A stretch of 64,000 bases of DNA. Origin: Flavobacteriales bacterium (GTDB taxonomy: Bacteria; Bacteroidota; Bacteroidia; Flavobacteriales; Flavobacteriaceae). This document shows, in pieces, positions 40,882 through 50,042 of the stretch. How positions within the stretch are numbered: position 1 is the stretch's first letter; each line of letters opens with the position of its first letter. The DNA lies in NCBI GenBank assembly GCA_004213995.1, contig SGZJ01000003.1, forward strand, positions 1-64,000, in the 5' to 3' direction. The notes beneath the pieces are model-generated. The model was not told where the DNA came from and searched no databases. It saw nothing but the letters and a program-made list of their open reading frames with translations. The position numbers were made by a program, and so were the translations under genes.

Positions 40882-41700
40882 ATTAAACAGAGAATATTAA
40901 TAATTGGTGGAAGTGGATATATAGGGAACAATATATACAAAGAGCTAAATCCATATTTTGATACTTATGCGACCTACTACTCTAGCAATAAGTATAAAAA
41001 TAATAAACATTTCTTTTATTGTGATTTAAATTCAACCACATCATTATCTTTAAATAAAATATTTAAAAAAGTAAAACCTTCAGTTATTATTTCTGCTGCT
41101 AAAGGAGATTACAATGCACTAATAAATAGTCATGATTATATAATTGATTATGTAAACAATAATAAATGTAAAATCATTTTTATTTCTTCATCAAGTGTTT
41201 TTGATGGATATAAGAATTATCCAAATTATGAATTTGATAAAACTTTTTCTAAAAGTAATTTTGGATACTTAAAAATAAAAATTGAGAACAAACTTTTAAA
41301 ATTAGATGAAAATAAATATACCATTATACGCGTACCATTTCTTGTGGGAACGAATTCACCTCAAATAAAAAAAATAAAAAATGAAGTAAAGTTGGACATT
41401 CCAATTGAAGTATTTCCTAATTTAATTATTAATATCATCAACATTAAAAAAATTACACTATTTATACATCATATTATAAATAAAAAAATAAATGGAATTA
41501 TTCATTTAGGCAGTAAAGATCTGATTCATCATGTAGATTTAATTAAAGAAATTTTAAAAGCTCTTAAATTTGATTCATACAAACTAAAATATGTTTACAC
41601 AACAAATGATAACAGATATATTGCACTATTTAATAAGAATAAAAAGTTACCAAAATATTTAGATTTTAAAGCTAATTCAATTATAAATACAATTAAATAA
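40882..41700 (+). CDS. NAD(P)-binding sugar-nucleotide/RmlD-like SDR protein; non-canonical start (ATT at 40879 or 40882)
   Basis: Uninterrupted frame after the gcvT stop: IKQRILIIGGSGYIGNNIYKELNPYFDTYATYYSSNKYKNNKHFFYCDLNSTTSLSLNKIFKKVKPSVIISAAKGDYN...KIIFISSSSVFDGYKNYPNYEFDKTFSKSNFGYLKIKIENKLLKL...YTIIRVPFLVGTNSPQ. The ORF track lists only the part from GTG 41344. Confidence 0.85.
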   Translation: MKQRILIIGGSGYIGNNIYKELNPYFDTYATYYSSNKYKNNKHFFYCDLNSTTSLSLNKIFKKVKPSVIISAAKGDYNALINSHDYIIDYVNNNKCKIIFISSSSVFDGYKNYPNYEFDKTFSKSNFGYLKIKIENKLLKLDENKYTIIRVPFLVGTNSPQIKKIKNEVKLDIPIEVFPNLIINIINIKKITLFIHHIINKKINGIIHLGSKDLIHHVDLIKEILKALKFDSYKLKYVYTTNDNRYIALFNKNKKLPKYLDFKANSIINTIK

Positions 41701-41742
41701 AATAAAGGTTTTGTATTTTGCAATTAAAATTAATTAAAAATT

Positions 41743-42450
41743 ATGGGAAGAGCATTTGAATTTAGGAAGGCAAGGAAAATGAAAAGATGGTCTGCTATGA
41801 GTAAGGCCTTTACTAGAATTGGCAAAGATATAGTCATGGCTGTAAAAGAAGGTGGAGCAGATCCAGATTCCAACTCAAAACTAAGAGCTGTAATACAAAA
41901 TGCAAAATCGGTAAATATGCCGAAAGACAATATTGAAAGAGCAATTAAAAGAGCAAGTGATAAAAGTCAAGGAGATTACAAAGAAGTTTTATTTGAGGGG
42001 TACGGCCCTCACGGGATAGCTATATTAGTAGAGACGGCTACAGATAACAATACTAGAACAGTAGCTAACATAAGAAGTTATTTTAACAAATGTGATGGTA
42101 ATTTAGGTACATCTGGCTCTGTGATATTTATGTTTGATCATATTTGTAATTTTAAAGTTGAAAAACAAAATTTAGATATTGAAGAATTGGAATTAGAATT
42201 AATAGACTTTGGTGTCGAAGAGTTGTTCGTTGAAGAAGATGAAATATTAATTTACGCCCCTTTTGACTGCTTTGGAGTAATTCAATCTGAACTAGAAAAA
42301 AGAAATATTATCATTAATTCCTCTGGTTTTGATAGAATACCTAATGTTACAAAAGAAATAAAAGAAGAAGAAATAGCAGATATTGAAAAGCTTTTAGAAA
42401 AAATTGAAAACGATGATGATGTTCAAAACGTTTATCACACAATGAGTTAA
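41743..42450 (+). CDS. YebC/PmpR family DNA-binding transcriptional regulator
   Basis: MGRAFEFRKARKMKRWSAMSKAFTRIGKDIVMAVKEGGADPDSNSKLRAVIQNAKSVNMPKDNIERAI. Confidence 0.97.
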   Translation: MGRAFEFRKARKMKRWSAMSKAFTRIGKDIVMAVKEGGADPDSNSKLRAVIQNAKSVNMPKDNIERAIKRASDKSQGDYKEVLFEGYGPHGIAILVETATDNNTRTVANIRSYFNKCDGNLGTSGSVIFMFDHICNFKVEKQNLDIEELELELIDFGVEELFVEEDEILIYAPFDCFGVIQSELEKRNIIINSSGFDRIPNVTKEIKEEEIADIEKLLEKIENDDDVQNVYHTMS

Positions 42451-42453
42451 TAA

Positions 42454-43053
42454 ATGTTTACAAAAGCCTTCAAACATTTAAAAAAAGATCCAGTGATGAA
42501 TTTTTTAATTAAAAAATATCATGACAAGATATCTCTAGATGATTATAAATCTACTAACTATGCATTATCACTCTCTAATTTAATTATTGATCAACAAATT
42601 AGCTTTAAAGCAGCAATTACTATTAAAAAAAGATTTGCATTACTTATAGAAAACTTGTCTTTCCAAGAAATTTTAGATTTAGATGATGATAAAATTCAAT
42701 CAATTGGAGTTTCGTTCAGAAAAGTTGCATACATAAAAAATGTATTTTCTTTTTTTATAAAAAACGAAAAAAAAATTCTTCATTTTAGTGAAGAAAAATT
42801 GCAAAAAGAATTAATATCTATTAAAGGAATTGGTAAATGGACTGTTGAAATGTTCTTAATGTTTGAGTTAGGAAAACCTAACATTTTTTCCAAAGGAGAT
42901 ATAGCGCTAATAAACAGTGTTAAAAAAAATTATAAAATGGATGATTTAAAAAATAGTGAATTAGATAGCTTAATCAAATCATGGTCACCCTACAACAGTA
43001 CAGCATCCTTACTCCTATGGAAGTCAATTGAAGAAAAAGTATTTTTTAATTAA
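42454..43053 (+). CDS. DNA-3-methyladenine glycosylase / HhH-GPD family
   Basis: LIIDQQISFKAAITI, ISIKGIGKWTVEMFLMFELGKPNIFSKGDIAL (HhH-GPD). Confidence 0.9.
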   Translation: MFTKAFKHLKKDPVMNFLIKKYHDKISLDDYKSTNYALSLSNLIIDQQISFKAAITIKKRFALLIENLSFQEILDLDDDKIQSIGVSFRKVAYIKNVFSFFIKNEKKILHFSEEKLQKELISIKGIGKWTVEMFLMFELGKPNIFSKGDIALINSVKKNYKMDDLKNSELDSLIKSWSPYNSTASLLLWKSIEEKVFFN

Positions 43054-43600
43054 AACTACGATCTTTAATTTTACCCTGGATTCCTTTAAAAAAACTTTCG
43101 ATGAAAATAAAGTCTTTATCTATATCATTTGTAGGGTAAAAAGGTTCTGATATGGTATTTACTTTGTTTGTATAGTCTAATGTTACCATTATTATCGGAA
43201 CATTTGCTTGTTTTGCGATGTGATAGAAACCTGTTCTTAATTTATCAACCTTAGCTCTAGTTCCCTCCGGTGCTAATCCAATTCTAAATTCTGAATTCTT
43301 ATTAAAAATAGATACAATTTTATCAACTTTATTTCCTTTTTTAAATCTATCTACGGGAACAAAATTTAACCATTTTAAAATAATAGATAGAGGAAAAAAG
43401 AAAAGTTCTTTCTTAGCTAAAAATTTTGTGTTTACTGATGAAACCGACCGAAGTAAAACTCCAATGTAAAAATCATGCCAGCTTGTATGAGGTACAGGTA
43501 TTATAATACATTTTTTTAACTTATCTGTAGAAAAATTAATATTTCCTTTTACTTTCCAACCTAAGATTTGAAAGTATATAAATTTTGATAAAAATTTCAT
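43046..43600 (-). CDS. 1-acyl-sn-glycerol-3-phosphate acyltransferase family protein
   Basis: PVPHTSWHDFYIGVLL (HX4D), LAPEGTRAKVDKLRTGFYHIAKQANVPIIMV. Confidence 0.9.
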   Translation of the reverse strand: MKFLSKFIYFQILGWKVKGNINFSTDKLKKCIIIPVPHTSWHDFYIGVLLRSVSSVNTKFLAKKELFFFPLSIILKWLNFVPVDRFKKGNKVDKIVSIFNKNSEFRIGLAPEGTRAKVDKLRTGFYHIAKQANVPIIMVTLDYTNKVNTISEPFYPTNDIDKDFIFIESFFKGIQGKIKDRSFN

Positions 43601-43604
43601 ATAA

Positions 43605-44327
43605 TTATTTTTTTGACCAAATAGATATTGCTAAATCCAAATCTTCTTTAGTATCAATACCAACTCCTAAAAAATCTGTTTCAATCATTTTAATTTTACT
43701 CCCATTTTCAATAATTCGTATAGCTTCAATTTTTTCTACTAGTTCCAATTTCGATGGTGGTAATTTAGAAAAGTTGATCAGTGCTTGTTTTGTAAATCCA
43801 TAGACTCCGATATGCTTGAAATAGTCTATTTCATTAGAATTAACATCCCTATTAAATGGAATTACACTTCTTGAAAAATACAAAGCATAATTATCAGAAT
43901 CCACAATAACCTTAACATTATTTGGGTTATTTATTTCGTTAGAGTCAGAAATATTAATCATTAATGAAACGTATTCCGAACTATTAAGCTCTAAGACTAA
44001 TTTATTAAGGCTAAATGAGTCTATAAAGGGTTCGTCACCTTGAATATTAACAAAAGCATCAGAATCAATTGATTTACAAGCTTCGGCTATTCTATCACTT
44101 CCAGATTCATGTTTGTTTTTACTTAAAATTGAATTGCCACCTGCATTAACTATCTCATCATAAATCTCCTGATCTTCAGTAACGACATATACAGAGTGAA
44201 ATAATCCAGTTTCAACAACAGATTCATAAGTTCTTAAAATTATAGATTTACCACAAAGATCCATCAGTAGTTTCCTGTCAAATCTAGTTGAAGATAATCT
44301 AGCTGGAATTAGTGCGGTTACTTTCAT
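43605..44327 (-). CDS. kdsB: 3-deoxy-manno-octulosonate cytidylyltransferase
   Basis: TALIPARLSSTRFDRKLLMDLCGKSIILRTYE, VNIQGDEPFID, KHIGVYGF. Confidence 0.96.
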   Translation of the reverse strand: MKVTALIPARLSSTRFDRKLLMDLCGKSIILRTYESVVETGLFHSVYVVTEDQEIYDEIVNAGGNSILSKNKHESGSDRIAEACKSIDSDAFVNIQGDEPFIDSFSLNKLVLELNSSEYVSLMINISDSNEINNPNNVKVIVDSDNYALYFSRSVIPFNRDVNSNEIDYFKHIGVYGFTKQALINFSKLPPSKLELVEKIEAIRIIENGSKIKMIETDFLGVGIDTKEDLDLAISIWSKK

Positions 44328-44363
44328 AGCTTAATTTTAATCAAAAATACTGAATTATTATAC

Positions 44364-45788
44364 TTAATCAGAAAAAAACTCATCCTTAAAACCAATAAGA
44401 TATAGTTTTTCTTTGGCTCTTGTCAGACCAGTGTATAACCATCTTATAAAATCTTTATCTATTCCATTAGGTAAGTAGGGTTGTTCAACAAATACTGATG
44501 TCCATTGACCTCCTTGAGATTTATGACAGGTAATAGCATAAGAGAATTTAACTTGAAGGGCGTTAAAATATTTATTATTCTTAACTTTTAAAAACCTCTT
44601 ATATTTAACTTTTTCAGAAACATAATCTTTCATAACTTCATTGTACAAATGGTTAGCCTTCTCATAATTTAAAGATGGAGTTTCTAGATTAATAGTATCT
44701 AACATTAAAACTGTATCAAATGGCTTCATTTTTGGATAATCAATCATTTGTACAGTAACTTCAGCAAAACGAAAATCATAAAGATCAACGATTCTACTTA
44801 TTTCTAAAATCTTAATTATGTCTCCATTAGCAATAAAACCTGCTTCTGAAGTACTCTTTAACCAATAGTAATTATTTTTAACAACCATTAAATTATCTCC
44901 AACCGAAAGTTCATTTTCATTAAAAAGAATTCTATTTCTAATTTGTTGATTATATAAATTAGCTCTCTTATTAGACCTTACTATCAATGCAGTTTCTTCT
45001 TTTCCAAAAATATTATAACTATCTGTTAATGAATTAATAATGTCTTCTCCATCTTGCAGTCTGATAATATCGTTAAAACCTGAAAGATTAAACTTAAACT
45101 CCTCAAAATCTTCATCAATAAGTGACTCTCTTAATGTCGTGGCGTTATTTAATATTCCTGATAAAACTTCTTGCCGAACAACTTCATCTAATTCAATAGA
45201 TAATACATTTTTATTGTAGTTCTCTTCTAAATAATCAGGGTCAAGCGATGGGCTTAATTTAGAATTAACCGGTGGCAGCTGAGCAGTATCACCAATAAAG
45301 ATAATTTTACATTTATAGCCGGAATAAACAAATTGAATTAAATCTGAAAGTAAAGAAGTAGTATCAAAAAGTTTTTTATTTTGAGATGTACTAGAAATCA
45401 TTGAAGCTTCATCAACGATAAAAATTGTGTTTTTTGATTTGTTCGTCTGCAAAACAAAATCAATGTTTCCTGATGAATTTTTTTTAGGAAAATATATTTT
45501 TTTATGAATGGTATTGGCTTCAGTATTTGTGTAATTTGATAAAACTTTAGCTGCTCTTCCAGTTGGAGCCATTAAAACACCAGATTTTTTTATTTTCCAT
45601 AGATTATTAATTATTGAAGAGAGTATAGTTGTTTTTCCAGTTCCTGCATATCCTTTGAGTATAAATAACGAGTTATCATCTTCATTTAGGATAAATTCTG
45701 ATAATTTATATAATGTTAAGTCTTGCTTAGTAGTAAGTTTAAATGAAAAATGATTCTTTGCTAAATTGTAAAACTCCTTAATCTTCAT
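44364..45788 (-). CDS. ATP-dependent DNA helicase (RecD-like, SF1)
   Basis: FILKGYAGTGKTTILSSI, MAPTGRAAKVLS, FIVDEASMIS, IFIGDTAQLPPVNS, ITCHKSQGGQWTSVFV, YTGLTRAKEKLYLIG. Confidence 0.92.
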   Translation of the reverse strand: MKIKEFYNLAKNHFSFKLTTKQDLTLYKLSEFILNEDDNSLFILKGYAGTGKTTILSSIINNLWKIKKSGVLMAPTGRAAKVLSNYTNTEANTIHKKIYFPKKNSSGNIDFVLQTNKSKNTIFIVDEASMISSTSQNKKLFDTTSLLSDLIQFVYSGYKCKIIFIGDTAQLPPVNSKLSPSLDPDYLEENYNKNVLSIELDEVVRQEVLSGILNNATTLRESLIDEDFEEFKFNLSGFNDIIRLQDGEDIINSLTDSYNIFGKEETALIVRSNKRANLYNQQIRNRILFNENELSVGDNLMVVKNNYYWLKSTSEAGFIANGDIIKILEISRIVDLYDFRFAEVTVQMIDYPKMKPFDTVLMLDTINLETPSLNYEKANHLYNEVMKDYVSEKVKYKRFLKVKNNKYFNALQVKFSYAITCHKSQGGQWTSVFVEQPYLPNGIDKDFIRWLYTGLTRAKEKLYLIGFKDEFFSD

Positions 45789-45898
45789 TAAATAATTATG
45801 TAATTAAAAATCAAAGATATAAATGTTTTTTCTCTACAATCATTTTAACAAATAAAAAAAAATTGTATTTTGGCCTTTTAAATTTTAAACCCACTCAA

Positions 45899-46657
45899 AT
45901 GCCCTTATCATACTACCTACAAATTTTTTCTGTAATTTTAGTGTTATCAATCTTATTCGGTCTTTTGTATTGGATTAACTCAGATACATTTCAAAGCAAA
46001 TTCAAGAAATATATTCTTATTACTCTATGGGGATTTATTGCGGTTTTTTCATATAAAACAATCGATTCAGTTTATGAAGTAATTCAATTTGATGATTTAA
46101 AGGAAGTTAGATATCAAAAAGTAATAAAGAGATTGATTGATATACGTGATTCAGAATTAGCCCACAGATCTGTAAAGGGGCAGTTTGAAAGCAACTGGGA
46201 TAGTTTGGTGAAATTTATAGAATTAGATTCTTTTACATTAACACAAAGAAGAGACTCAAGCATACTAGATAAAGAAATGACAAAAAGATATGGTGGTGTT
46301 AAAACCTACAAAGATATTGTTATTGTGGATACCTTAGGATTTGTTTCTGTCAAAGACTCATTATTTGGAGCTGATAATAGATATACAAAAATGATGTATG
46401 TCCCAGGTGCTGAAGATGATAATATTAAGTTTAAATTAAAAAGTGGATTCATAGAACAAAATGGATTAGATATTCCTGTATTTGAATGTAAAGTAGATAA
46501 GTCTGTAATTCTCTTTGATCAAAATATAGACTTAATTAACAAGGAAAACCTTGTCCAATCAGTTGATGGTGTTAATGGTTCTTCTTTAAAAGTTGGGTCA
46601 ATGGAAGAAGTTAATACAAATGGTAACTGGCCTAAAAACTACACGAAAAATCAATAA
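45899..46657 (+). CDS. conserved hypothetical membrane-anchored protein (Bacteroidota type)
   Basis: Frame of ORF 45863..46657 with ATG at 45899 (MPLSYYLQIFSVILVLSILFGLLYWI...); two N-terminal TM segments then a soluble region. Confidence 0.7.
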   Translation: MPLSYYLQIFSVILVLSILFGLLYWINSDTFQSKFKKYILITLWGFIAVFSYKTIDSVYEVIQFDDLKEVRYQKVIKRLIDIRDSELAHRSVKGQFESNWDSLVKFIELDSFTLTQRRDSSILDKEMTKRYGGVKTYKDIVIVDTLGFVSVKDSLFGADNRYTKMMYVPGAEDDNIKFKLKSGFIEQNGLDIPVFECKVDKSVILFDQNIDLINKENLVQSVDGVNGSSLKVGSMEEVNTNGNWPKNYTKNQ

Positions 46658-47435
46658 TCTAGATTCTTTTTCAATTATAAATCTAACTATTGACATTGGT
46701 TATAATGAGATTCGTTTCATCCTTTATGATAATATTGAAAATATCTTATTAGATTATACAGATATTACATTTGAGGATTCAGCTAGCGTTGAGGATATAA
46801 TATCAAAATATTTTGACGCCAAGGAAGATAGTACTTTGCTAAATTTAATTACTGTTAATCACTATAACAGTTTGCATACAATAGTACCTCAAGCTCTATT
46901 TGATAAAAACAACATCAAAAATTATTTAAAATTTAATAATTCTCTTCTTGCAAATGATGAATTTCTATATGATATAATTAAAATTAATGAATCTATTAAC
47001 GTTTTTGTTCCAATAAAGTTTAACATCTCCAATCTTCAGCAATATTCAAAGAAAGTCACACAAAAACATTATACTACAGATTTAATAAATGAGATTCACA
47101 AAATTGAAAAAAATAATACAAACTCAAATTTATATTTAAATATAAATAATTCTAAAATTGATATTATTCTAACTTCTGATAATCAATTAAAATTCATTAA
47201 CACTTTCGATTATTCTACAAATGAAGATATAGTCTACTATGTTTTATTTTGTTTTGAACAGCTCAACTTAAACCCTGAAAATAGTCCTGTAGTTATTGCT
47301 GGTGATTTTAATGAATCTACATATAATATGATTTTTAAATACATCAGAAATGTTAGTATTTATGAATCAAAAATAGATTTAAATCATAAGTTCTATTTAA
47401 ATTTTAAACACAAATTAACATACAATTCATTATAA
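46593..47435 (+). CDS. DUF3822-like family protein (possible actin-like/ASKHA fold); start may be slightly downstream
   Basis: NLTIDIGYNEIRFILYDN...; C-terminal ENSPVVIAGDFNESTYNMIFKYIRNV; followed by rsmD. Confidence 0.65.
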   Translation: MGQWKKLIQMVTGLKTTRKINNLDSFSIINLTIDIGYNEIRFILYDNIENILLDYTDITFEDSASVEDIISKYFDAKEDSTLLNLITVNHYNSLHTIVPQALFDKNNIKNYLKFNNSLLANDEFLYDIIKINESINVFVPIKFNISNLQQYSKKVTQKHYTTDLINEIHKIEKNNTNSNLYLNINNSKIDIILTSDNQLKFINTFDYSTNEDIVYYVLFCFEQLNLNPENSPVVIAGDFNESTYNMIFKYIRNVSIYESKIDLNHKFYLNFKHKLTYNSL

Positions 47436-47972
47436 ATGAGAATTGTTTCTGGAAGTCACAGAGGAAGAAAAATTAAAGCGCCTAATAACTTACCAATTAG
47501 ACCTACAACAGATATGTCTAAAGAATCCATTTTTAATATCTTATCCAATTTGTATGAATTTAATGAAATATCAGTAATCGATTTATTTTCTGGATCAGGA
47601 AATATAAGCTATGAATTTGCTTCTAGAGGAGTTAAAAACATAATATCTGTAGACAACAACATTAACTGTATTGATTTTATTAAAAAAACTTCTAAAGAAT
47701 TTAATATAAATATCAATGTAATAAAATCTGATGTTATTAGTTTCTTAAATAAAATAGAAAAAAAAAGTGATATAATATTTTCAGATCCACCATATAACTT
47801 TGATGAAGCTTATCTAAATAGTATGATTGAATTAGTTTTTTCAAAAAATCTAATTAATGATGATGGAATACTAATAATCGAACATTCAAAAGATATTTCA
47901 CTAGAGTTAAATCAATATTTCTTAAAAAAAAGGAGATATGGAAGTTGTTATTTTACCTTTTTAAAAAAATAA
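47436..47972 (+). CDS. rsmD: 16S rRNA (guanine(966)-N(2))-methyltransferase RsmD
   Basis: MRIVSGSHRGRKIKAPNNLPIRPTTDMSKESIFNIL; IDLFSGSGNISYEFASRG; FSDPPYNF. Confidence 0.96.
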   Translation: MRIVSGSHRGRKIKAPNNLPIRPTTDMSKESIFNILSNLYEFNEISVIDLFSGSGNISYEFASRGVKNIISVDNNINCIDFIKKTSKEFNININVIKSDVISFLNKIEKKSDIIFSDPPYNFDEAYLNSMIELVFSKNLINDDGILIIEHSKDISLELNQYFLKKRRYGSCYFTFLKK

Positions 47973-48000
47973 AGCGAGTATAATTAAACACTCGCTTTTA
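47971..48000. terminator. bidirectional intrinsic terminator between rsmD (+) and rnpB (-)
   Basis: AAAGCGAGT-ataattaaac-ACTCGCTTT perfect 9-bp stem. Confidence 0.75.
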
Positions 48001-48003
48001 AAT

Positions 48004-48305
48004 TTTAGTAAATCTATAAGCCGGATTCTGTACTTAATTAAAAGCCCTTGTCATTTATCTCGATAAGTTGTTACCAACTTATTCTAGCTGCCTACCCTCC
48101 AACATTGAGCGTACAACTCTTAAGCGTTGGTTTACATGGCATTGCACTTCATAGAGTTTACCTGGTTTCACTACAGCTTAACCTGTACATACTTTCTGTT
48201 GCACTTTTCCTAATTTCTCAATTGGTGGCTATTAACCACTATGATGTACTTTAGTGTCCGGACTTTCCTCTATTTAAAAAAATAGCGACAAGGCGAATTA
48301 CTAAA
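48004..48305 (-). ncRNA. rnpB: RNase P RNA (class A)
   Basis: Minus strand: GAGGAAAGTCCGGACACT..., ...GATAAATGACAAGGGC..., ACAGAATCCGGCTTATAG; P1 candidate helix TTTAGTAA (5') / TTACTAAA (3') closes 48298-48305 with 48004-48011. Confidence 0.93.
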
Positions 48306-48307
48306 TA

Positions 48308-48315
48308 CAAAAGTA
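48308..48315 (-). promoter_or_regulatory. candidate -7 box of rnpB
   Basis: Minus-strand TACTTTTG (TAnnTTTG) immediately upstream of the inferred RNase P 5' end. Confidence 0.5.
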
Positions 48316-48383
48316 ATCAATTGTTGATAAATTAATTGATTTTATATTTCCATAGTTAAAATATTGATATTGAATTAATAAAT

Positions 48384-50042
48384 TTGTGTATATTGATTAC
48401 TGCTATGGAAGAATATATTGTTTCAGCGAGAAAATATAGACCTAGGACTTTTGATGAAGTTGCTGGTCAAGAAGCCATTACATCCACTCTTGTAAATGCT
48501 ATAACAAATAATCAACTTGCCCAAGCATTGTTGTTTACAGGGCCCAGAGGAGTTGGTAAAACAAGTTGTGCTAGAATATTAGCAAAAATGATTAATAGTT
48601 CTATAGACAATGATAATCAAGATTTTGCCTATAATATTTTTGAACTTGATGCTGCTTCTAATAATAGTGTTGATGATATTAGAAATTTAACTGAGCAAGT
48701 TAGAATACCACCACAACTAGGAAAATATAAAGTCTACATTATTGATGAGGTACATATGCTATCTACTTCTGCATTTAATGCGTTTTTAAAAACTCTTGAA
48801 GAGCCTCCTAAACATTGTATATTTATTCTTGCTACTACTGAAAAACATAAAATTATTCCAACTATTTTATCAAGATGTCAAATATATGACTTTAAGAGAA
48901 TTACTAATAAAGATATTGTTGAGTACTTAATAAAGATTTGCAAAAAGGAAGGAGTTGAATTTGAATCAGAAGCATTAGATATAATTGCAAATAAAGCTGA
49001 CGGTGCGATGAGAGATGCACTGTCAATATTTGATAGAATACTAAGCTATAACAATAAAGAAATAACTGTTAAAGACGTTAGCATTAATCTAAATGTATTG
49101 GATCAAGAGATATATTCAAATACTATTGATTTAATTTTAGAAAACAAAATACCTGAATTACTTCTATTGTTAGATTCAGTAATCTCAAAAGGATTTGAGG
49201 CTATAAATTATATTTCCGGCTTATCTACTTATTGTAGGAACTTATTGATCTCTAAAGATGAAAAAACAATTATATTATTAGACTACTCTGATAATTCTAA
49301 ACAAAAAATCATTGATCAAGCAAAAAAAATATCTCCTGATATCATAATTAATTGTTTAGAGTTATTAAACAAATGTGAAATAAGTTACCGATCTAGTATC
49401 AATCAAAGATTATTAGTAGAATTAACTGTAATGCAAATCGGGTCATTAACCTTAGTTGATCAAAAAAAAAAATCTAGTTTTAAAATAATTCCTTTTGAAT
49501 ATTTTAAAGAGACTAAAATCATCAACCCTGTTACCGTTCATACAAAAGTTAAAGTTGAAAAACCAAAATTAGATATAAAAACAAGTGGTAACTCGGGTCT
49601 TTCTCTTAAAAGTATAAAAACTATAAAAAATCATGAGTTTAAATCTAATGAATCTATTGTTGATCCTGAAAAGTTAGCAAAAGACAAATTTACAGAAGAA
49701 GATCTCGTGTTGTCGTGGAATAAATATTCAGAAAAAATAGAAAATTCAGGAAAATATAATCTAGCTTCAATTTTAAGAATAGATACTCCCAAGTTAGTTG
49801 AGAATAATATATGTTTAGAACTACCTAATAGCACAAATAAAATTGAGCTAGAGTTGAATCAGCACGATTTATTAAAATTTATTAGAAAAGACTTAAATAA
49901 TTATGACATAAAACTAAAAATAACAATCAATGAAAAGATTGAAAAAAAATTCACCTACACATCAAAAGAAAAATATGATCTTTTAAAAAGCAAAAATACT
50001 TTAATTGAAAAGCTGAGGGTAGATTTTAAATTAAGTATTTAA
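48384..50042 (+). CDS. dnaX: DNA polymerase III subunit gamma/tau (probable ATG at 48405)
   Basis: YIVSARKYRPRTFDEVAGQEAIT, LFTGPRGVGKTSCARILA, YKVYIIDEVHMLSTSAFNAFLKTLEEPP. Confidence 0.96.
   Translation: MCILITAMEEYIVSARKYRPRTFDEVAGQEAITSTLVNAITNNQLAQALLFTGPRGVGKTSCARILAKMINSSIDNDNQDFAYNIFELDAASNNSVDDIRNLTEQVRIPPQLGKYKVYIIDEVHMLSTSAFNAFLKTLEEPPKHCIFILATTEKHKIIPTILSRCQIYDFKRITNKDIVEYLIKICKKEGVEFESEALDIIANKADGAMRDALSIFDRILSYNNKEITVKDVSINLNVLDQEIYSNTIDLILENKIPELLLLLDSVISKGFEAINYISGLSTYCRNLLISKDEKTIILLDYSDNSKQKIIDQAKKISPDIIINCLELLNKCEISYRSSINQRLLVELTVMQIGSLTLVDQKKKSSFKIIPFEYFKETKIINPVTVHTKVKVEKPKLDIKTSGNSGLSLKSIKTIKNHEFKSNESIVDPEKLAKDKFTEEDLVLSWNKYSEKIENSGKYNLASILRIDTPKLVENNICLELPNSTNKIELELNQHDLLKFIRKDLNNYDIKLKITINEKIEKKFTYTSKEKYDLLKSKNTLIEKLRVDFKLSI

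Noticed and set aside
48048-48254. 68-aa plus-strand ORF
   Set aside because: Lies entirely antisense to the RNase P RNA gene; no coding evidence.
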